64,000 nucleotides of DNA from Elusimicrobiota bacterium (lineage in GTDB: Bacteria; Elusimicrobiota; Elusimicrobia; UBA1565; UBA9628), in assembly GCA_016212795.1 (NCBI GenBank), contig JACRDT010000005.1:186001-250000 (forward strand), read 5' to 3'. Both the position numbers and the translations under genes were made by a program. Positions 7,354 to 16,116 of the stretch are shown piece after piece. The notes beneath the pieces are model-generated. The model was not told the origin of the DNA, did no database searches, and was given only the letters and a program-made list of their open reading frames with translations. Every line of letters starts with the position of its first letter. Position 1 is the first letter of the stretch.

Positions 7354-9402
7354 ATGCCCCCCTTCAGGCTGCATTCCCGCTTCAAGCCCGCCGGCGACCA
7401 GCCCCAGGCCATCGAGCAGCTGACCCGGCGCCTCCGGGAAGGCGCCCCGGCCCAGGTGCTCCTGGGCGTGACCGGCTCGGGCAAGACCTTCACGGCCTCC
7501 TGCGTGATCTCGGCCCTCGACCGCCCCACGCTCGTCATCTCGCCCAACAAGGTCCTCGCGGCCCAGCTCTACGCGGAGTTCAAGTCCTACTTCCCGGAGA
7601 ACGCGGTCGAGTTCTTCATCTCCTATTACGACTACTACCAGCCCGAGGCCTACGTCCCCTCGACCGACACCTACATCGAGAAGGACGCCGCCATCAACGA
7701 CCACATCGACCGCCTGCGCCTCAAGTGCACGAGCTCGCTGCTCGCCCGCCGGGACGTCGTCGTCGTGGCCTCGGTCTCCTGCATCTACAACATCGGCTCG
7801 CCCGACTCCTACCGCGAGAGCTCCATCCCCCTGGAGGTCGGCTATCCGACCAGCCGTTCGCGGCTGGTCGAACAGCTCGTGGGGATACATTACGAGCGCA
7901 ACGAGACGGAATTCACGCGGGGAAAATTCAGGCTCAAAGGGTCCGTCATCGACATCTTCCCCGCCTACATGGAGACCGCGGTCCGGGTGAAGCTCGGCGA
8001 CGAAGGCGTCGTCGAGCTGACGGAGTTCGATCCCCTGACGGGCGCGAACATCCGCTCCTGTCGACAGGAGTGGATCTACCCGGCCAAGCACTTCATCACC
8101 GCGGGCGACGAGCGCCAACGCGCCCTGGCGGCCATCGAGGCCGAGATGAAGGAGCGCGTCGCCCGCTTCAAGGCCGCCGACAAGCCCCTGGAGGCCGAGA
8201 GGATCGAGCAGCGCACCCGCTACGACATGGAGATGCTGCGGGAGGTGGGCTTCTGCGGCGGCATCGAGAACTACTCCCGCCACCTCTCGGGCCGCCCGGC
8301 CGGCGCCCGGCCCTACTGCCTCCTCGACTTCTTCCCGAAGGACTACCTCCTCCTCATCGACGAGTCGCACGTCACCGTGCCCCAGGTCCGCGGGATGTTC
8401 GAGGGCGACCGCTCGCGCAAGTCCACCCTGGTGGACTTCGGGTTCCGCCTCCCCTCGTGCCTCGACAACCGCCCCCTGCGGTTCGACGAGTTCGAGTCGC
8501 TCGCGCCCCAGACCGTCTACCTCTCCGCCACCCCGGGGCCCTACGAGCTTGGCCGCGCCCAGGGAGAAGTGGCCGAGCAGGTGATCCGGCCCACGGGACT
8601 CGTCGACCCCGAGGTGGTGGTCGTCCCGAGCGAAGGGCAGATCCAGGACCTCATCGCCAGGCTGCGCGAGCGCGCCGCCCGCCGCGAGCGGACCCTGGTG
8701 ACGACGCTCACCAAGAAGACCGCGGAGGACCTGACCGCCTACCTCGCCACCCAGGGCGTCCGGTGCCGCTACCTCCACTCCGACATCGAGTCCCTCGAGC
8801 GCATCCAGATCATCCGGGAGCTCCGGGAGGGCAAGTTCGACGTGCTGGTCGGGATCAACCTGCTGCGGGAGGGGCTCGACCTCCCGGAAGTCTCGCTCGT
8901 CGCCATCCTCGGGGCCGACCACGAGGGCTTCCTGCGCTCCGAGACGACCCTCATCCAGATCGCCGGCCGCGCCGCCCGCAACGTCCGGGGCTCGGTCATC
9001 TTCTACGCGGACGCGCGCACGGAATCCATGGCCAGGGCCCTGGCGGAGATGAGCCGCCGCCGCCTCAAGCAGCTCGAGCACAACCGCCGGCACCGCATCA
9101 GGCCCAAGACCATCGAAAAAGCCGTGCTGGCCCTCGAGGAGTTCCAGACGACCGCCCAGCGCCAAGGCCTGCGCCTCCTGCGCGACAAGACCTTGGAGCT
9201 CTCGCCCAAGGCCCTGCCGCTCCTCATCAAGGACCTCGAGGCGCAGATGAAGGAGGCGGCCGAGAACCTGGACTTCGAGCTCGCGGCCGTGCTGCGCGAC
9301 CAGCTCTTCGAGCTCAAGGACATGGCGGTCGCGGGGGCGCCCAGCCCGAAGGAGCCGGCCGGACGCCGCCGCCTCCGTGCCGCCAAGAAAGGGGCTCCAT
9401 GA
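7354..9402 (+). CDS. uvrB: UvrABC excision nuclease subunit B
   Basis: A 682-residue UvrB of normal length. It has the Walker A motif GVTGSGKTF, the helicase motif TLVISPNKVLAAQLYAEF, and the beta-hairpin signature YYDYYQPEAYVPSTD that probes damaged strands. It also has the DEAD-like LLIDESHVTVPQ, motif VI region QIAGRAARN, and a C-terminal UVR domain (LIKDLEAQMKEAAENLDFELAAVLRD) that contacts UvrC. It loads onto damage with UvrA and recruits UvrC in nucleotide excision repair. The ATG follows TATAAT by 6 nt with no room for a Shine-Dalgarno sequence. The stop overlaps the next start as ATGA, although that gene has an unrelated role. Confidence 0.97.
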   Translation: MPPFRLHSRFKPAGDQPQAIEQLTRRLREGAPAQVLLGVTGSGKTFTASCVISALDRPTLVISPNKVLAAQLYAEFKSYFPENAVEFFISYYDYYQPEAYVPSTDTYIEKDAAINDHIDRLRLKCTSSLLARRDVVVVASVSCIYNIGSPDSYRESSIPLEVGYPTSRSRLVEQLVGIHYERNETEFTRGKFRLKGSVIDIFPAYMETAVRVKLGDEGVVELTEFDPLTGANIRSCRQEWIYPAKHFITAGDERQRALAAIEAEMKERVARFKAADKPLEAERIEQRTRYDMEMLREVGFCGGIENYSRHLSGRPAGARPYCLLDFFPKDYLLLIDESHVTVPQVRGMFEGDRSRKSTLVDFGFRLPSCLDNRPLRFDEFESLAPQTVYLSATPGPYELGRAQGEVAEQVIRPTGLVDPEVVVVPSEGQIQDLIARLRERAARRERTLVTTLTKKTAEDLTAYLATQGVRCRYLHSDIESLERIQIIRELREGKFDVLVGINLLREGLDLPEVSLVAILGADHEGFLRSETTLIQIAGRAARNVRGSVIFYADARTESMARALAEMSRRRLKQLEHNRRHRIRPKTIEKAVLALEEFQTTAQRQGLRLLRDKTLELSPKALPLLIKDLEAQMKEAAENLDFELAAVLRDQLFELKDMAVAGAPSPKEPAGRRRLRAAKKGAP

Positions 9403-12400
9403 GGAGGGCAATCCTGCTGGCCCTGCTCCTGTCGCGGCCCTGCGCCGCGGGCCCCGGGGACGTTCGCCCGGGGGCGGGCAAGCCGGAGATCTTCGTCCAG
9501 CTCGGGCACGCGAACTACGTCCAAGCGGTGGCCTTCTCGCCGGACGGGAGGTTGGCCCTGTCCGCGGGCCGGGACTACACCCTCATCCTCTGGGACGTCG
9601 CCACGGGCAAGGAGATCCGGCAGCTCATCGGACACAAGCACTGGGTCACCTGCGCGGCCTTCTCGCCGGACGGCAAGCGCGCCTTGTCCGGGGATTTCGA
9701 CCACGCCGTCCGGCTCTGGGACATCGCCACGGGCAAGGAGCTCCAGCGGTTCACGAAGCACAAGAGCCCCGTCGACTTCGTCGCCTTCTCCCCGGACGGT
9801 CGCCTGGCCCTGTCGGGCAGCGGCTCCGAGACCGCCGACGCCGTCGCCAGGACGCTCATCCTCTGGGACCTCTCGACGGGCGACGAGGTCCGGCGCTTCA
9901 CGGAGGACGTGCTGGGGGTCCACGCCGCGGCCTTCTCCCCGGACGGCCGAAGCGTCCTGTCGGCCAACGGCGACCGGACCGTCACGCTCTGGGACGCCTC
10001 CACCGGCAAGAAGCTCAAGCGCTCCCCCTTGCCTTGGGCCGGAGCCGCGTCGGTCTTCTTCGTCGGGGACCGCGGGCTGGCCCTGTTCGGGACGGAGGAC
10101 AACGCGCTGGTGCTCTGGGACGCCTCCGCGGGGAAGGAGATCCGCCGCTTCTCGGGGTCCACGACCACCATCACGGCCGTGGCCCTTTCCCGCGACGCGC
10201 AATTCGCCGCGTCCGGGGACAATGTGAGCCTCAAGGTCTGGGAAGTCTCCACGGGCCGAAAGGCCGGCGAATTCACCACCAAGGAACGGCCGTGGTTCTA
10301 CTCCCTCGCGTTCTCCCCTGACGCCAGGTATGTCCTGGCCGGGCTCTACGGCGACTCCGCGCTGAGGGGCGGCGCCAGCGAAGCCGTCATGCTCTGGGAC
10401 GTGGCCGCGGGCAAGCTCGCCAGGGAGCTCGCCGGGAGATCCAACCTGGTGACTTCGGTCGCCTTCTCCCCCGACGGCCACTACGCCGTCTCCGGGAGCC
10501 TGGACAAGGCCGTCAGGCTCTGGGACCTCCGGACCGGCGCCGAGGTCAGGCGGTTCCTAGGGCACGCCGACGTGGTCCTCTGCGTGGCCTTCTCGCCGGA
10601 CGGCAAGCGCGTCCTGTCGGGAAGCCAGGACAAGACCACCAGGCTCTGGGACGTCGCCACGGGCTCCGAGGTCGCCCGGTTGGCCGAACAATCCGGCGCC
10701 GCCGCCTTCTCCCGCGACGGGCAGTCCATCCTGTCGTACACCACGGTCGAGAAGTCCGTCGGCTGGGAGTCGAAGAGGTCCCACCATCTCAGGCTCCTGG
10801 ACGCCTCCACCCTCAAGGAGCGGCGGTTGTTCGCCGCGCTCCCGGAGTATATCAGGAGCATCGCCCTCTCCCCGGACGGCAGGGCCGCCCTGTCGAGCTC
10901 CGACGACAAGGTCGTGAGGCTCTGGGACACGGCCGCCGGGACCGAGGTCAGGCGCTTGGAGGGCCACCCGGGCCGACCCGCCTCCGTCGCCTTCTCCCCG
11001 GACGGGAGGCTGGCGGCGGCGGCCAGCGGCGAGCTGTCGGCCGACGAGACCTACCGCGCGGCCGTCACGCTCTGGGACGCCGCCACCGGGGGCATGGTCC
11101 GGCGGCTCGCCGGGGGCCAGGATGTCATCACGTCGCTGGCATTCTCCCCCGACGGCAAGCGCCTCCTCACGGGCAACATGGCCGCCGACGTCGACCTCTG
11201 GGACGTCCGGACCGGCCAGCGGGCCGGCCGGCTCCGCGGCCATCTGCGGCGGGTGAACGCCGTCGCCTTCTCGCCCGACGGCGCGCGCGCCTTGTCGGGG
11301 GGGGACGACGGCGCCCTGAGGCTCTGGGACGCCGGGGCCCTCGCCGAGCTCGCCCAGCTCATCGGCCTGGGCGACGGGGAATGGATCACGATCACGCCGG
11401 AAGGCTACTACAGCTCCTCCCTCTACGGCCACGAGAACATCAACGTCCGCATGGGCCTGGAGGTCTACGGCATCGACCAGTTCTACGACGTCTTCTACCG
11501 GCCCGACATCGTGGCCGCCAAGCTCCGGGGCAACGACATCCGCGGCCTGGCGACCATCACGATCGACGACGCCCTCCAGGACCCCCCGCCGACCGTGGCA
11601 TTCACGGGCGGCGTCAAGGACACGGACCGCTCCCAGGCGGACGTCTGCTACCGGGTCAAGAGCGCCGGGGGCGGCATCGGCGAGGTGCGCCTGTTCCACA
11701 ACGGGAAGCTCGTCGCGTCGGACGGCTACTACCGGGACCTGGTGAGAGCCGCCGCCCACCCCCCCCCGCTGACCGCCATGAACGGCAGGGCCATCTACCA
11801 GGACATGCGCGACGTCGCCGTGAAGGGCACGGCCCGGGCCGGCCCGCTCGTCAGCGGGACGAAGGGGGAGGTCGTCGAGGACTGCCGGCAGGTCGACGCC
11901 GTCCCGGGAGACAACGAGGTCAGCCTGGCCGCCTTCAACAGGAAGAACACCGTCCAGAGCAGCATGAAGACCGCGCGCTTTCGATCCACGGCGGCGCCGG
12001 CGCCCCCCCATCTCTACATCCTCTCCATCGGGATCGACCGCTACAAGGACGCCGGCGTGAACCTGCGGTTCGCCGCGAAAGACGCCCGGGACATCCGGGA
12101 CAAGCTGCTCGACCGCTCCGCCACCCTCTTCAAGCCGGAGGACATCCACGCCGAGCTGCTGGCCGACGAGCGCGCCACCAAGCCCGCCATCCTGGCCAAG
12201 ATCGACGAGCTCTCGGCGAAGGCCAGGCCCACGGACGGGTTCATCCTGTTCGCGGCCGGCCATGGCGTCCTCCTGCAGAACCAGTACTACCTGCTGACCC
12301 ACGACTTCGACGGGGCGTTCGCCGCCGGCGGCATGCTGAGCTCCAACGAGATCGTGGAGATGTCCAAGAAGATCAAGTCCCTGAGCCAGCTGCTCATCTT

Positions 12401-12746
12401 CGACACGTGCCACGCGGGCGGGGTGGACACCATCGTCAGCGGGCTCTACGACGCCAGGATGTCGGTGCTCGCCAAGAAGATGGGGCTCCACGTCTACGCC
12501 TCGGCCAACTCGATCCAGGCCGCCCTGGACGGCTACCAGGGCAACGGCCTGTTCTCCGCCGCGCTGCTCGAGGGGCTCAGCGAGAGGAGGGAGGCGGACG
12601 CCGACGGCGACGGCTCGATCGGCCGCGAGGAGCTCGGGGAGTACGCCAGGGCGAGGACCGAGGCGATCTCGGGCCGGCTGGGCCGCAGCCAGACGCCGCT
12701 CATCATCAGTTTCGGGAAGGACGGCCCGCTCTACAAGCTCAAGTGA
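9399..12746 (+). CDS. Exported WD40-repeat caspase-family (C14) protein, copy 1
   Basis: A 1115-residue protein with a signal peptide (MRRAILLALLLSRPCAAG). About 14 WD40 repeats follow, each marked by AFSPDG-like and LWD elements, enough for two seven-bladed propellers (residues about 30-650). A linker contains EWITITPEGYY, then comes an Ig-like stretch and a C-terminal peptidase C14 domain. The catalytic histidine lies in FAAGHGVLL and the cysteine in LLIFDTCHAGG. After it comes an EF-hand-type calcium loop (DADGDGSIGREE, about residues 1067-1078). The family are caspase-like cysteine proteases with propeller sensors; export to the periplasm is inferred. The start is the ATGA overlap with uvrB. 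A paralogue lies at 37738-40956. Confidence 0.88.
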   Translation: MRRAILLALLLSRPCAAGPGDVRPGAGKPEIFVQLGHANYVQAVAFSPDGRLALSAGRDYTLILWDVATGKEIRQLIGHKHWVTCAAFSPDGKRALSGDFDHAVRLWDIATGKELQRFTKHKSPVDFVAFSPDGRLALSGSGSETADAVARTLILWDLSTGDEVRRFTEDVLGVHAAAFSPDGRSVLSANGDRTVTLWDASTGKKLKRSPLPWAGAASVFFVGDRGLALFGTEDNALVLWDASAGKEIRRFSGSTTTITAVALSRDAQFAASGDNVSLKVWEVSTGRKAGEFTTKERPWFYSLAFSPDARYVLAGLYGDSALRGGASEAVMLWDVAAGKLARELAGRSNLVTSVAFSPDGHYAVSGSLDKAVRLWDLRTGAEVRRFLGHADVVLCVAFSPDGKRVLSGSQDKTTRLWDVATGSEVARLAEQSGAAAFSRDGQSILSYTTVEKSVGWESKRSHHLRLLDASTLKERRLFAALPEYIRSIALSPDGRAALSSSDDKVVRLWDTAAGTEVRRLEGHPGRPASVAFSPDGRLAAAASGELSADETYRAAVTLWDAATGGMVRRLAGGQDVITSLAFSPDGKRLLTGNMAADVDLWDVRTGQRAGRLRGHLRRVNAVAFSPDGARALSGGDDGALRLWDAGALAELAQLIGLGDGEWITITPEGYYSSSLYGHENINVRMGLEVYGIDQFYDVFYRPDIVAAKLRGNDIRGLATITIDDALQDPPPTVAFTGGVKDTDRSQADVCYRVKSAGGGIGEVRLFHNGKLVASDGYYRDLVRAAAHPPPLTAMNGRAIYQDMRDVAVKGTARAGPLVSGTKGEVVEDCRQVDAVPGDNEVSLAAFNRKNTVQSSMKTARFRSTAAPAPPHLYILSIGIDRYKDAGVNLRFAAKDARDIRDKLLDRSATLFKPEDIHAELLADERATKPAILAKIDELSAKARPTDGFILFAAGHGVLLQNQYYLLTHDFDGAFAAGGMLSSNEIVEMSKKIKSLSQLLIFDTCHAGGVDTIVSGLYDARMSVLAKKMGLHVYASANSIQAALDGYQGNGLFSAALLEGLSERREADADGDGSIGREELGEYARARTEAISGRLGRSQTPLIISFGKDGPLYKLK

Positions 12747-12776
12747 CGAACGGCGGGCCGCCGAGAGGGTGAACCC

Positions 12777-13625
12777 ATGAGAACCGTGCCCAGAGGGGAG
12801 ATCAGAGACGCCGTGAGGAGGGCGTTGGCCGAGGACCTCGGCCGGCGGGGGGACGTGACCACGCTGCTGTTCGTCCCCAAGAGCGCCCGCGTCACGGCCA
12901 GGGTGGTGGCCAAGGGCGAGGGCGTCCTGTGCGGGACCGAGGTCGCCGCCGAGGCCTTCCGGCAGGTCGAACCGCGGTCCCGGGTCCGCATCCTGGTCCG
13001 GGACGGACGGCCGGTGCGGCAAGGCCAGGCCGTGATGGAAGTCGCGGGAGGCCGCGGCATCCTCTCGGCGGAGAGGACGGCGCTCAATTTCCTCCAGCAT
13101 CTCTCAGGAATAGCCACGACAACGTCGGAATACGTCCGAAGAGTGCGCGGACTTCGTCCGCGCATCTATGACACCCGAAAGACCGTCCCGGGCCTTCGGG
13201 CCCTGGCCAAGTACGCGGTCCGCTGCGGCGGCGGCAGGAACCACCGCATGGGGCTCCACGACGCGGTCCTGCTCAAGGACAACCACTGGGCCTGCCAGGG
13301 CGACATGCGCTCCGCGGCCGCGGCCGTCCGCCGCAAGCATCCCGGCATGGCCCTCGAGATCGAGGCCGCGGACCTCCCCCAGGTGCGCCTGGCCCTGGAG
13401 GCCCGGCCGGACATCATCCTGCTCGACAACATGGCGCCCGCGGCACTCAAGGCGGCCATCAGGCTCGTCCGCTCGACAAGGCCCTCCACCCAGGTCGAGA
13501 TCTCGGGCGGGGTGAGCCTCGCCACCGTCAGGTCGCTGGCCAAGCTCGGCCCGGACCGCATCTCGGTCGGGCGCATCACCCACAGCGCGCCCGCGCTCGA
13601 CCTGAGCCTGGAGCTCTCCTGGTGA
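12777..13625 (+). CDS. nadC: Nicotinate-nucleotide diphosphorylase (carboxylating)
   Basis: A 282-residue quinolinate phosphoribosyltransferase. It shows the N-terminal EDLGRRGDVTT, the ALNFLQHLSGIAT helix, the substrate-binding DTRKTVPGLRALAKYAVRCGG, then NHRMGLHDAVLLKDNH. The barrel strands include LEIEAADL, ILLDNMAP and EISGGVSL. It turns quinolinate and PRPP into nicotinate mononucleotide, CO2 and pyrophosphate in de novo NAD synthesis. AGAGGG precedes the ATG at good spacing, 30 nt after the caspase gene stop. Its stop overlaps the next start as GTGA. nadA and nadB are not in the window. Confidence 0.95.
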   Translation: MRTVPRGEIRDAVRRALAEDLGRRGDVTTLLFVPKSARVTARVVAKGEGVLCGTEVAAEAFRQVEPRSRVRILVRDGRPVRQGQAVMEVAGGRGILSAERTALNFLQHLSGIATTTSEYVRRVRGLRPRIYDTRKTVPGLRALAKYAVRCGGGRNHRMGLHDAVLLKDNHWACQGDMRSAAAAVRRKHPGMALEIEAADLPQVRLALEARPDIILLDNMAPAALKAAIRLVRSTRPSTQVEISGGVSLATVRSLAKLGPDRISVGRITHSAPALDLSLELSW

Positions 13626-14260
13626 CGACTTCTTCCCCCTTTCCAGGCATCCGGCGGCTCCACAAAGTCCGCTCCACGACCTCCACCCAGGATCTGGCCA
13701 GACAGTTGGCCGAAGCGGGCGCCGAGGACGGCACCCTGGTCTGGGCCCTGCGCCAGACGGCCGGCCGCGGCAGGCTGGACCGCCGGTGGCACTCCGCGGC
13801 CGGCGGCCTCTATGTCTCGCTGATCCTCAGGCCGCCGTTTCCCCCCTCGCGGCTGGCGGATTTCAGCCTCATGACCGCGGAAGCCGCGGCGGACGCGCTC
13901 TCCCGCGTCGCCGGCATCGAGACCGCCATCAAGCCCCCCAACGACGTCATGGCCCTCCCGATATCCAAGGGCCTTCCAGCAGGGACGCCGGGACGCTCCC
14001 CCTCCGGGGTGGACCGCGTCCCGGCGACGGGCGGCCCGAAGAAGATCTGCGGCATCCTCGCCGAAGCCAGAGGCGGATGCCTGTCGATCGACTGGCTCGT
14101 GGTCGGCATCGGCGTCAACGTGAACAACACGCCGGCCGTGGACCGCGCAGGCCTCCCCGCCGCGAGCCTCAAGAGCCTGACCGGCAAGACCCGGCCGCTG
14201 GCCTCCGTGCTCAAGGCCCTCCTCGCCGAGTTCCAGGTTCGCTACCGCGGCTTCCTTTAA
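13622..14260 (+). CDS. birA: Biotin--[acetyl-CoA carboxylase] ligase, BirA-like without DNA-binding domain
   Basis: A 212-residue class I biotin protein ligase lacking the N-terminal helix-turn-helix. It has the substrate start RSTTSTQDLARQL, the adenylation loop TAGRGRLDRRWHSAAGGLYVSL, KPPNDVMA in place of the usual KWPNDV, and KKICGILAEARG with VVGIGVNVNN. An insert of about 25 residues rich in G, P and S lies between PNDV and KKICGIL, where relatives have only a few residues. It joins biotin to carboxylase carrier proteins through biotinyl-AMP. The GTG start overlaps the nadC stop by 4 nt; GTG is favoured because the overlap suggests coupling. Without a DNA-binding domain it cannot act as the biotin repressor. 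Confidence 0.88.
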   Translation: MTTSSPFPGIRRLHKVRSTTSTQDLARQLAEAGAEDGTLVWALRQTAGRGRLDRRWHSAAGGLYVSLILRPPFPPSRLADFSLMTAEAAADALSRVAGIETAIKPPNDVMALPISKGLPAGTPGRSPSGVDRVPATGGPKKICGILAEARGGCLSIDWLVVGIGVNVNNTPAVDRAGLPAASLKSLTGKTRPLASVLKALLAEFQVRYRGFL

Positions 14261-14261
14261 T

Positions 14262-14270
14262 TGATATAAT
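14262..14270 (+). promoter_or_regulatory. Extended -10 promoter of greA (predicted leaderless)
   Basis: TGA-TATAAT forms an extended -10 element (TGn-TATAAT). It ends 7 nt before the greA ATG and starts directly after the birA stop. The expected transcription start falls at the ATG; no Shine-Dalgarno sequence fits in between. Confidence 0.65.
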
Positions 14271-14277
14271 CCCCCGC

Positions 14278-14751
14278 ATGGCCGACGTCTATATCACCCG
14301 GGCCGGACGCGAGAAGCTCATCCTCGAGGTCGAGGACCTGCGCAAGCGCAAGAAGGTCCTTTCCCAGGACATCGCCGAGGCCCTCGAGAAAGGCGACCTC
14401 TCCGAGAACGCCGAGTACCACAGCGCCAAGGAGAAGCTCGGCGAGACCCTGCGCCGCATCGCCGAGGCCGAGACCAAGCTGGGCAGCGCCAGGCTCATCG
14501 AGGAGGTCAAGGGCTCCTCGGACACGGTCAGCATCGGGATGAAGGTGACCCTCCAGGACGAGGCCACGGGCATGGAGATCGCCTACATCCTCGTCGGCTC
14601 CGACGATTCCGACCCGTCCGAAGGCAAGATCTCGGTCTACTCCCCCCTGGCCCAGGGGCTGCTCGGCAAGAAGGCCGGGGACCAAGCCGCCGTCACCCTG
14701 CCCGCGGGCCCGCGGGTCTTCAAAATCCTCAAGACGGAGCCGTCGATCTGA
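14278..14751 (+). CDS. greA: Transcription elongation factor GreA
   Basis: A 157-residue GreA of standard length. The N-terminal coiled coil carries the acidic tip EKGDLSENAEYHSAKEK, whose D and E residues stimulate transcript cleavage by backtracked RNA polymerase. The C-terminal FKBP-like domain contains VTLQDEATGMEI, ISVYSPLAQGLLGKKAGD and the closing FKILKTEPS. The start is the ATG just after the TATAAT box. The stop TGA overlaps a possible CTG start of the barrel-protein gene that follows. Confidence 0.97.
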   Translation: MADVYITRAGREKLILEVEDLRKRKKVLSQDIAEALEKGDLSENAEYHSAKEKLGETLRRIAEAETKLGSARLIEEVKGSSDTVSIGMKVTLQDEATGMEIAYILVGSDDSDPSEGKISVYSPLAQGLLGKKAGDQAAVTLPAGPRVFKILKTEPSI

Positions 14752-16085
14752 GCGCCCAGGCCGCGGTCTTCGCCCTCGGCGTCCTCCTGGGCTGTCTCGG
14801 CCAGGGCGGGCCCGCCATGGCCGCGGACCCGCCCTCCGAGGCGAAGCCCGCGGCCCAGCCGGAATCCACGACGCCGTGGTACCTCCGCTGGATGATCATG
14901 GACACCAAGAAGGGGATGGTGGTCAAGATCCCGATCATCGACACCGACCCGAACCGCGGCACGACCGGCGGCTTCATGCCCATCTGGATCAACAAGCAGC
15001 CCGGCACGGACCGCATCCAGACCATGCACGCGCCGTCCCTCACCTACAACAAGGTCTTCGGGCCGGTGCCGACCTACCGCTTCTACTACTACCCCACCAA
15101 CGTCTCCACGCTGCATATGCGGGTGGCCGAATCCCTCCAGATCGAACGCGAGGCCCTCATCTTCTACGAGGACGAGCGGCTTTTCGACAAGGACCTCCGG
15201 TTCTTCGGCAAGCTCCAGTACAACATCGACGGCGGACGGCGCTTCTACGGCATCGGCCCGAACACCCCCAAGGAGAGGGTCCCCGTGGTACTCTCGAACG
15301 GCGACCCGTCCTTCGTCACGGGGACGGGGGAGAGCAACTACGCGGAGGACTACCTCACGGCCCAGATCTCGGCGGGCGTCCCCATCATGACCGACTCCTC
15401 GTGGCGGGCGCACGCCTACAACAACTTCCTCGCGTGGAAGACCTGGAACGGCATCGTCCCCAACCTGCCCGCCTTCACCGACGTCTATCCCGGCTGGGGC
15501 CCCAAGTACCGCCAGCAGACGGAGCTCATGGGCGCGAAGCTCGAGTACGACTCCCGCGACCACAGCGTCACCCCCACCCGCGGCGCCTACCTCAAGCTCT
15601 ACGCCGAGACCTCCATCAAGGGCTTCATGAGCATGCACGACTTCCAGCGCTACGGCGTCGACTCCCGCATCCTGTGGCAGTACGGGCCGGACCCGAAGCG
15701 CCTCCTCGCGGCCCAGGTGAAATTCGACCAGACCATGGCCAACGCCCCGTTCTGGTTCCAATCGGGCCTCGGCGGCAAGCAGAGCCTGCGCGCCTACGGG
15801 GAGGGCCGCTTCATCGACCGCGGGGCGCTGACCTTCAACGTCGAGCACCGCGTCAACATGTGGTCCGTCGAGCTCGCCGGCGTGACGACCTCCTTCGAGC
15901 TCGCCCCCTTCGCCGGCGTCGGGACCGTGTTCCACGGCCCCGAGCGCCTCTCCGCGAAATACCTGCGGCCCCTCTTCGGCCTCGGCGCCCGCGCGGTCGC
16001 CAAGCCGCAGGTGGTGGGCTGCGTGGACTTCGGCTACGGCCAGGAAGGCCTCGCCGCCTTCGTCGACATCAACTACGCCTTCTAG
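14748..16085 (+). CDS. Outer-membrane beta-barrel protein, BamA/Omp85 C-terminal-like
   Basis: This is a barrel protein of the surface-antigen (D15) type. The last third has the conserved LGGKQSLRAYGEGRFIDRG, EHRVNMWSVE and a final strand ending in aromatic F (VDINYAF), as barrels recognised by the Bam machinery do. No POTRA domains are seen. The first ATG (14817, MAADPPSEAK) would leave no signal peptide. In the same frame a CTG at 14748, overlapping the greA stop as CTGA, adds a hydrophobic stretch ending in PAMA-AD, a good signal sequence, so I start there. The CTG start is inference; otherwise the gene begins at 14817. Its cargo or role is unknown. Confidence 0.75.
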   Translation: MSAQAAVFALGVLLGCLGQGGPAMAADPPSEAKPAAQPESTTPWYLRWMIMDTKKGMVVKIPIIDTDPNRGTTGGFMPIWINKQPGTDRIQTMHAPSLTYNKVFGPVPTYRFYYYPTNVSTLHMRVAESLQIEREALIFYEDERLFDKDLRFFGKLQYNIDGGRRFYGIGPNTPKERVPVVLSNGDPSFVTGTGESNYAEDYLTAQISAGVPIMTDSSWRAHAYNNFLAWKTWNGIVPNLPAFTDVYPGWGPKYRQQTELMGAKLEYDSRDHSVTPTRGAYLKLYAETSIKGFMSMHDFQRYGVDSRILWQYGPDPKRLLAAQVKFDQTMANAPFWFQSGLGGKQSLRAYGEGRFIDRGALTFNVEHRVNMWSVELAGVTTSFELAPFAGVGTVFHGPERLSAKYLRPLFGLGARAVAKPQVVGCVDFGYGQEGLAAFVDINYAF

Positions 16086-16116
16086 GATTCCGGCTTGTGG
16101 TCCACCATAGGGCGCT

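Noticed and set aside
7725..9398. Extension of the WD40-caspase frame upstream through uvrB
   Set aside because: Out-of-frame shadow of uvrB; the signal peptide and ATGA overlap fix the start at 9399.
7336..9411. 691-codon minus-strand frame across uvrB
   Set aside because: Complete shadow of uvrB, whose motifs are unmistakable on the plus strand.
10557..13100. 847-codon minus-strand frame across the WD40-caspase gene
   Set aside because: Regular repeats in it mirror the WD40 repeats on the other strand; no signal, domain or start.
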